NCBI RefSeq assembly: GCF_036669915.1
Contig: NC_089312.1
Location: forward strand, 17,101,817 to 17,165,816
DNA: 64,000 nucleotides
Direction of reading: 5' to 3'
Origin: Pocillopora verrucosa
Taxonomy: Eukaryota > Cnidaria > Anthozoa > Scleractinia > Pocilloporidae
A model generated the notes under the pieces. It saw nothing but the letters and a program-made list of their open reading frames with translations, was not told the origin of the DNA and ran no database searches. How positions within the stretch are numbered: the stretch's first letter is position 1; each line of letters starts with the position of its first letter. Positions 62,335 to 64,000 of this stretch are shown here, in pieces. Position numbers and translations under genes: made by a program.

Positions 62335-63515
62335 GTGGGGGTAGAGTCTACCTTGGCATAAAGTGCTCGATGCTGTGGTAGCAGAGCTGAGTATATATAA
62401 GTGAAAGAATCAAAGAGGACGCATCGATTCTCTGTTACTATGAGTTTCACGCCTAAGTGCTCGTCAGACAGAACTTTTTGAAAAAGTTCTGACAAGCGCT
62501 TAGGCACAAAACTCAGAGTAACAGAGAATTGATGCAACCTCTTTAATTCTTTCACTTATATGTATATATATATATGTGTGTGTGTGTATTTTTTTTAATG
62601 TCTTTATTTATTTAACTAGGCTGGGTCAGTTCAGTGAGAGCTGGTTTGAATGGGGGCCTGCAAAAACAATATAAATATGAAAAGATATATACAGAAATAT
62701 AAAATACAAAATGAGGCTAAAGCACAAATTACAAGATACACATACAATATACAAGACATTGAAAAGCATATCACAAGAATTTCACCAATAAAGTTTGAAA
62801 AGCTTGATAAATTTAGGGAGAAACATTATATTCCTTAATTTACCAGGTAGTCAAGAGTATTCCATATCTTTGTGCCTTTGTAAAGGAAAGAACCTTGATA
62901 TTTAGATGTTTAAGCAAGGGGCCATTGCAAAACATCTCTATGTCTGGTATTGAAGGAATGATATCAGGGGTAAAAAAATAAATTCATCCAAAAGATCATG
63001 GAGGCATTGTAAACAAACTCATTTATTACTAATCATTACATTAATACAAGTCAGTATAGCTGGGAGTTTCACTACTAACCCTTAGTTTGCACATTCTCCA
63101 TAACATTTTCTTTATGTTACCTATGATACTGATAAGGGAAAGCTTCTATTGTTGGTGATCATTTCCTTTACTCTCTTGAACTTGATGTTTTGTTCAGCAG
63201 GGACACTGTAAGGAGGGATTAGATTCTAATCAGAAGTGATGTTTTCCCTCCCAACAGGGATTGATGGACTCTTTCATGGGACGGATACATGTAGAGCTTT
63301 ACAAGAAAATAAAAGAGGTTTAGAATTCTGTAAATTTTGTTATAATAGTCATAATAGCTATTTTGTTTTACAATGTACATTGTGGGTGTAGATGATTGTT
63401 TTTTTTCTCTTCTCATCATTGTATTCATTTGTTAGAATGGCTCTGCTAGAAGTCTGAGAGCTGCTTTATCTAGATTTGGAGACTTGTGCCATTTGATTAG
63501 GCCACAGAAATGCCG
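59950..63515 (+). CDS. HTT: Huntingtin, N-terminal part, five coding exons; gene continues past right edge
   Basis: Huntingtin is a very large HEAT-repeat scaffold protein acting in vesicle transport, autophagy and spindle orientation with HAP40. Exons: 59950-60047, 60737-60820, 61415-61535, 63258-63317, 63436-63515, joined in phases 2, 2, 0 and 0, giving about 147 residues. The order follows remembered human huntingtin closely. LLKIFDALKNF matches LMKAFESLKSF, KKERISYLNTIPELV matches KKDRVNHCLTICENIV, and QESDVRLVAGESLNKLIK matches AESDVRMVADECLNKVIK. NGSARSLRAALSRFGDLCHLIRPQKCR differs from human at few places. There is no glutamine or proline tract: after KNF comes REGIPVVDPNPLAKKKESL. Exon 2 uses the donor ATAAG|GTTGGT, since an earlier GT (60814) breaks the frame. 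Most of the gene lies beyond the window. Confidence 0.95.
62263..62331. repeat. (TA)n microsatellite
   Basis: About 68 bases of uninterrupted TA dinucleotides in an intron of huntingtin. Confidence 0.97.
62393..62568. repeat. Palindromic MITE in a huntingtin intron
   Basis: The left arm TATATAAGTGAAAGAATCAAAGAGG, ATCGATTCTCTGTTACT, GCCTAAGTGCTCGTCAGA is inverted on the right as TCTGACAAGCGCTTAGGC, AGTAACAGAGAATTGAT and CCTCTTTAATTCTTTCACTTATA. The centre is GAACTTTTTGAAAAAGTTC. The arms are about 85 bases each. Confidence 0.85.
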
Positions 63516-64000
63516 GTAGGTGTGTTTTAGTATTCACCAATACCATATTGTCAAAAATAATTTATTGCTTGTATTAGTATGGTTTTTATCTCAGCTAGGG
63601 TATCCTCATATACCTTTCAGAATTATTAGGCAAACTCTTTGAGTATTGTGCTCAAAGTCTTGTTAGCAAATTCAAGATGTTACAGTTACAATTGTAAATA
63701 GTATTTATTTACTTCTTTAGTCCAGGGTTGTTGTAGCTTGATACTATAAATAGAAACTTGGGGAAAGAGTATTTTGGTTGCTGCCTGTAAAACAAAGGTT
63801 GCAGAAAACACCTGAAAGGCCTGGGAAAGGTTGTGGAAATAACTAGTGGAATTTTGTGGTGTTGAATGAGTATGCATGCTGTGGCACCATTAACTTAAGG
63901 GAATTTTTTATCAAGATTTCATTAGCGTCCAGAGTGTAGTGTGGCCTAGCTAGTGAAAATATTTTGGAATCATTTTGTTGTGTCTTTGGGGGTACATGTT

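Larger units (their letters stand above)
61536..63257. other. Huntingtin intron 3, with repeats
   Basis: It holds a repeat-like block at 61735-61850 (GTTTTGGCTGTTCAGCCTTC words), a TA microsatellite, a palindromic MITE, and a TG tract near 62575-62588. Frames over the TA tract are not genes. Confidence 0.6.

Noticed and set aside
62115..62555. 146-codon minus-strand frame and a 62-codon plus frame across the TA repeat
   Set aside because: The translated tyrosine-isoleucine run is the TA microsatellite itself, and the rest is the palindromic MITE.

Overview
This is nuclear DNA from an animal, most likely an anthozoan cnidarian and probably a stony coral. The genes have introns with GT/AG splice sites. 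The proteins are animal families: Mediator MED24, tropomyosin, EGR zinc finger, RNF103, huntingtin. The DNA is AT-rich, and the gaps are full of short palindromic, MITE-like repeats of the kind I associate with coral genomes. The organism call is inference. No bacterial, organellar or phage features were seen.

Layout, left to right. (1) 1-4507, minus: the 5' part of MED24, seven coding exons resolved by splice phase, running off the left edge. (2) 4508-10138: no convincing gene. (3) 10139-11362, plus: a decayed kelch-repeat pseudogene with an in-frame stop and a frameshift. (4) 14460-15526, minus: a two-coding-exon, 241-residue tropomyosin, with a likely 5' UTR exon near 16911. (5) About 17-35 kb: a long stretch with no recognisable gene. 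(6) 35665-37451, plus: an EGR-family three-zinc-finger transcription factor in two exons, with a long 3' UTR and poly(A) signal. (7) 40223-42145, plus: intronless RNF103, a membrane RING E3 ligase. (8) 45031-48984, minus: a secreted PEBP-family protein in four exons. A broken extra copy of its last exon lies upstream at about 50749-50990. (9) 52942-59707, minus: a six-exon gene for a 932-residue protein I do not recognise. It carries five spaced 84-residue domains in an alternating A-B-A-B-A pattern. (10) 59950-63515, plus: the first five coding exons of huntingtin, running off the right edge. Genes 9 and 10 are divergent, with start codons 242 bases apart, so they probably share a promoter.

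The genes are ordinary housekeeping, regulatory and cytoskeletal genes and do not form one pathway. The strongest candidate for something undescribed is the five-domain protein next to huntingtin. Its domains have a pattern (basic start, DVxxLWExG, FPP, KxxRWxKIxDI) that faintly recalls the DNA-binding GCR1_C/Crypton type. Other points of interest are a fold-back element of about 500 bases in an intron of that gene, a 3' UTR motif series in EGR, and several dispersed repeat families. Exon boundaries were read by eye from splice signals and phase, without transcripts. Homology was judged from memory of the families, without searches.
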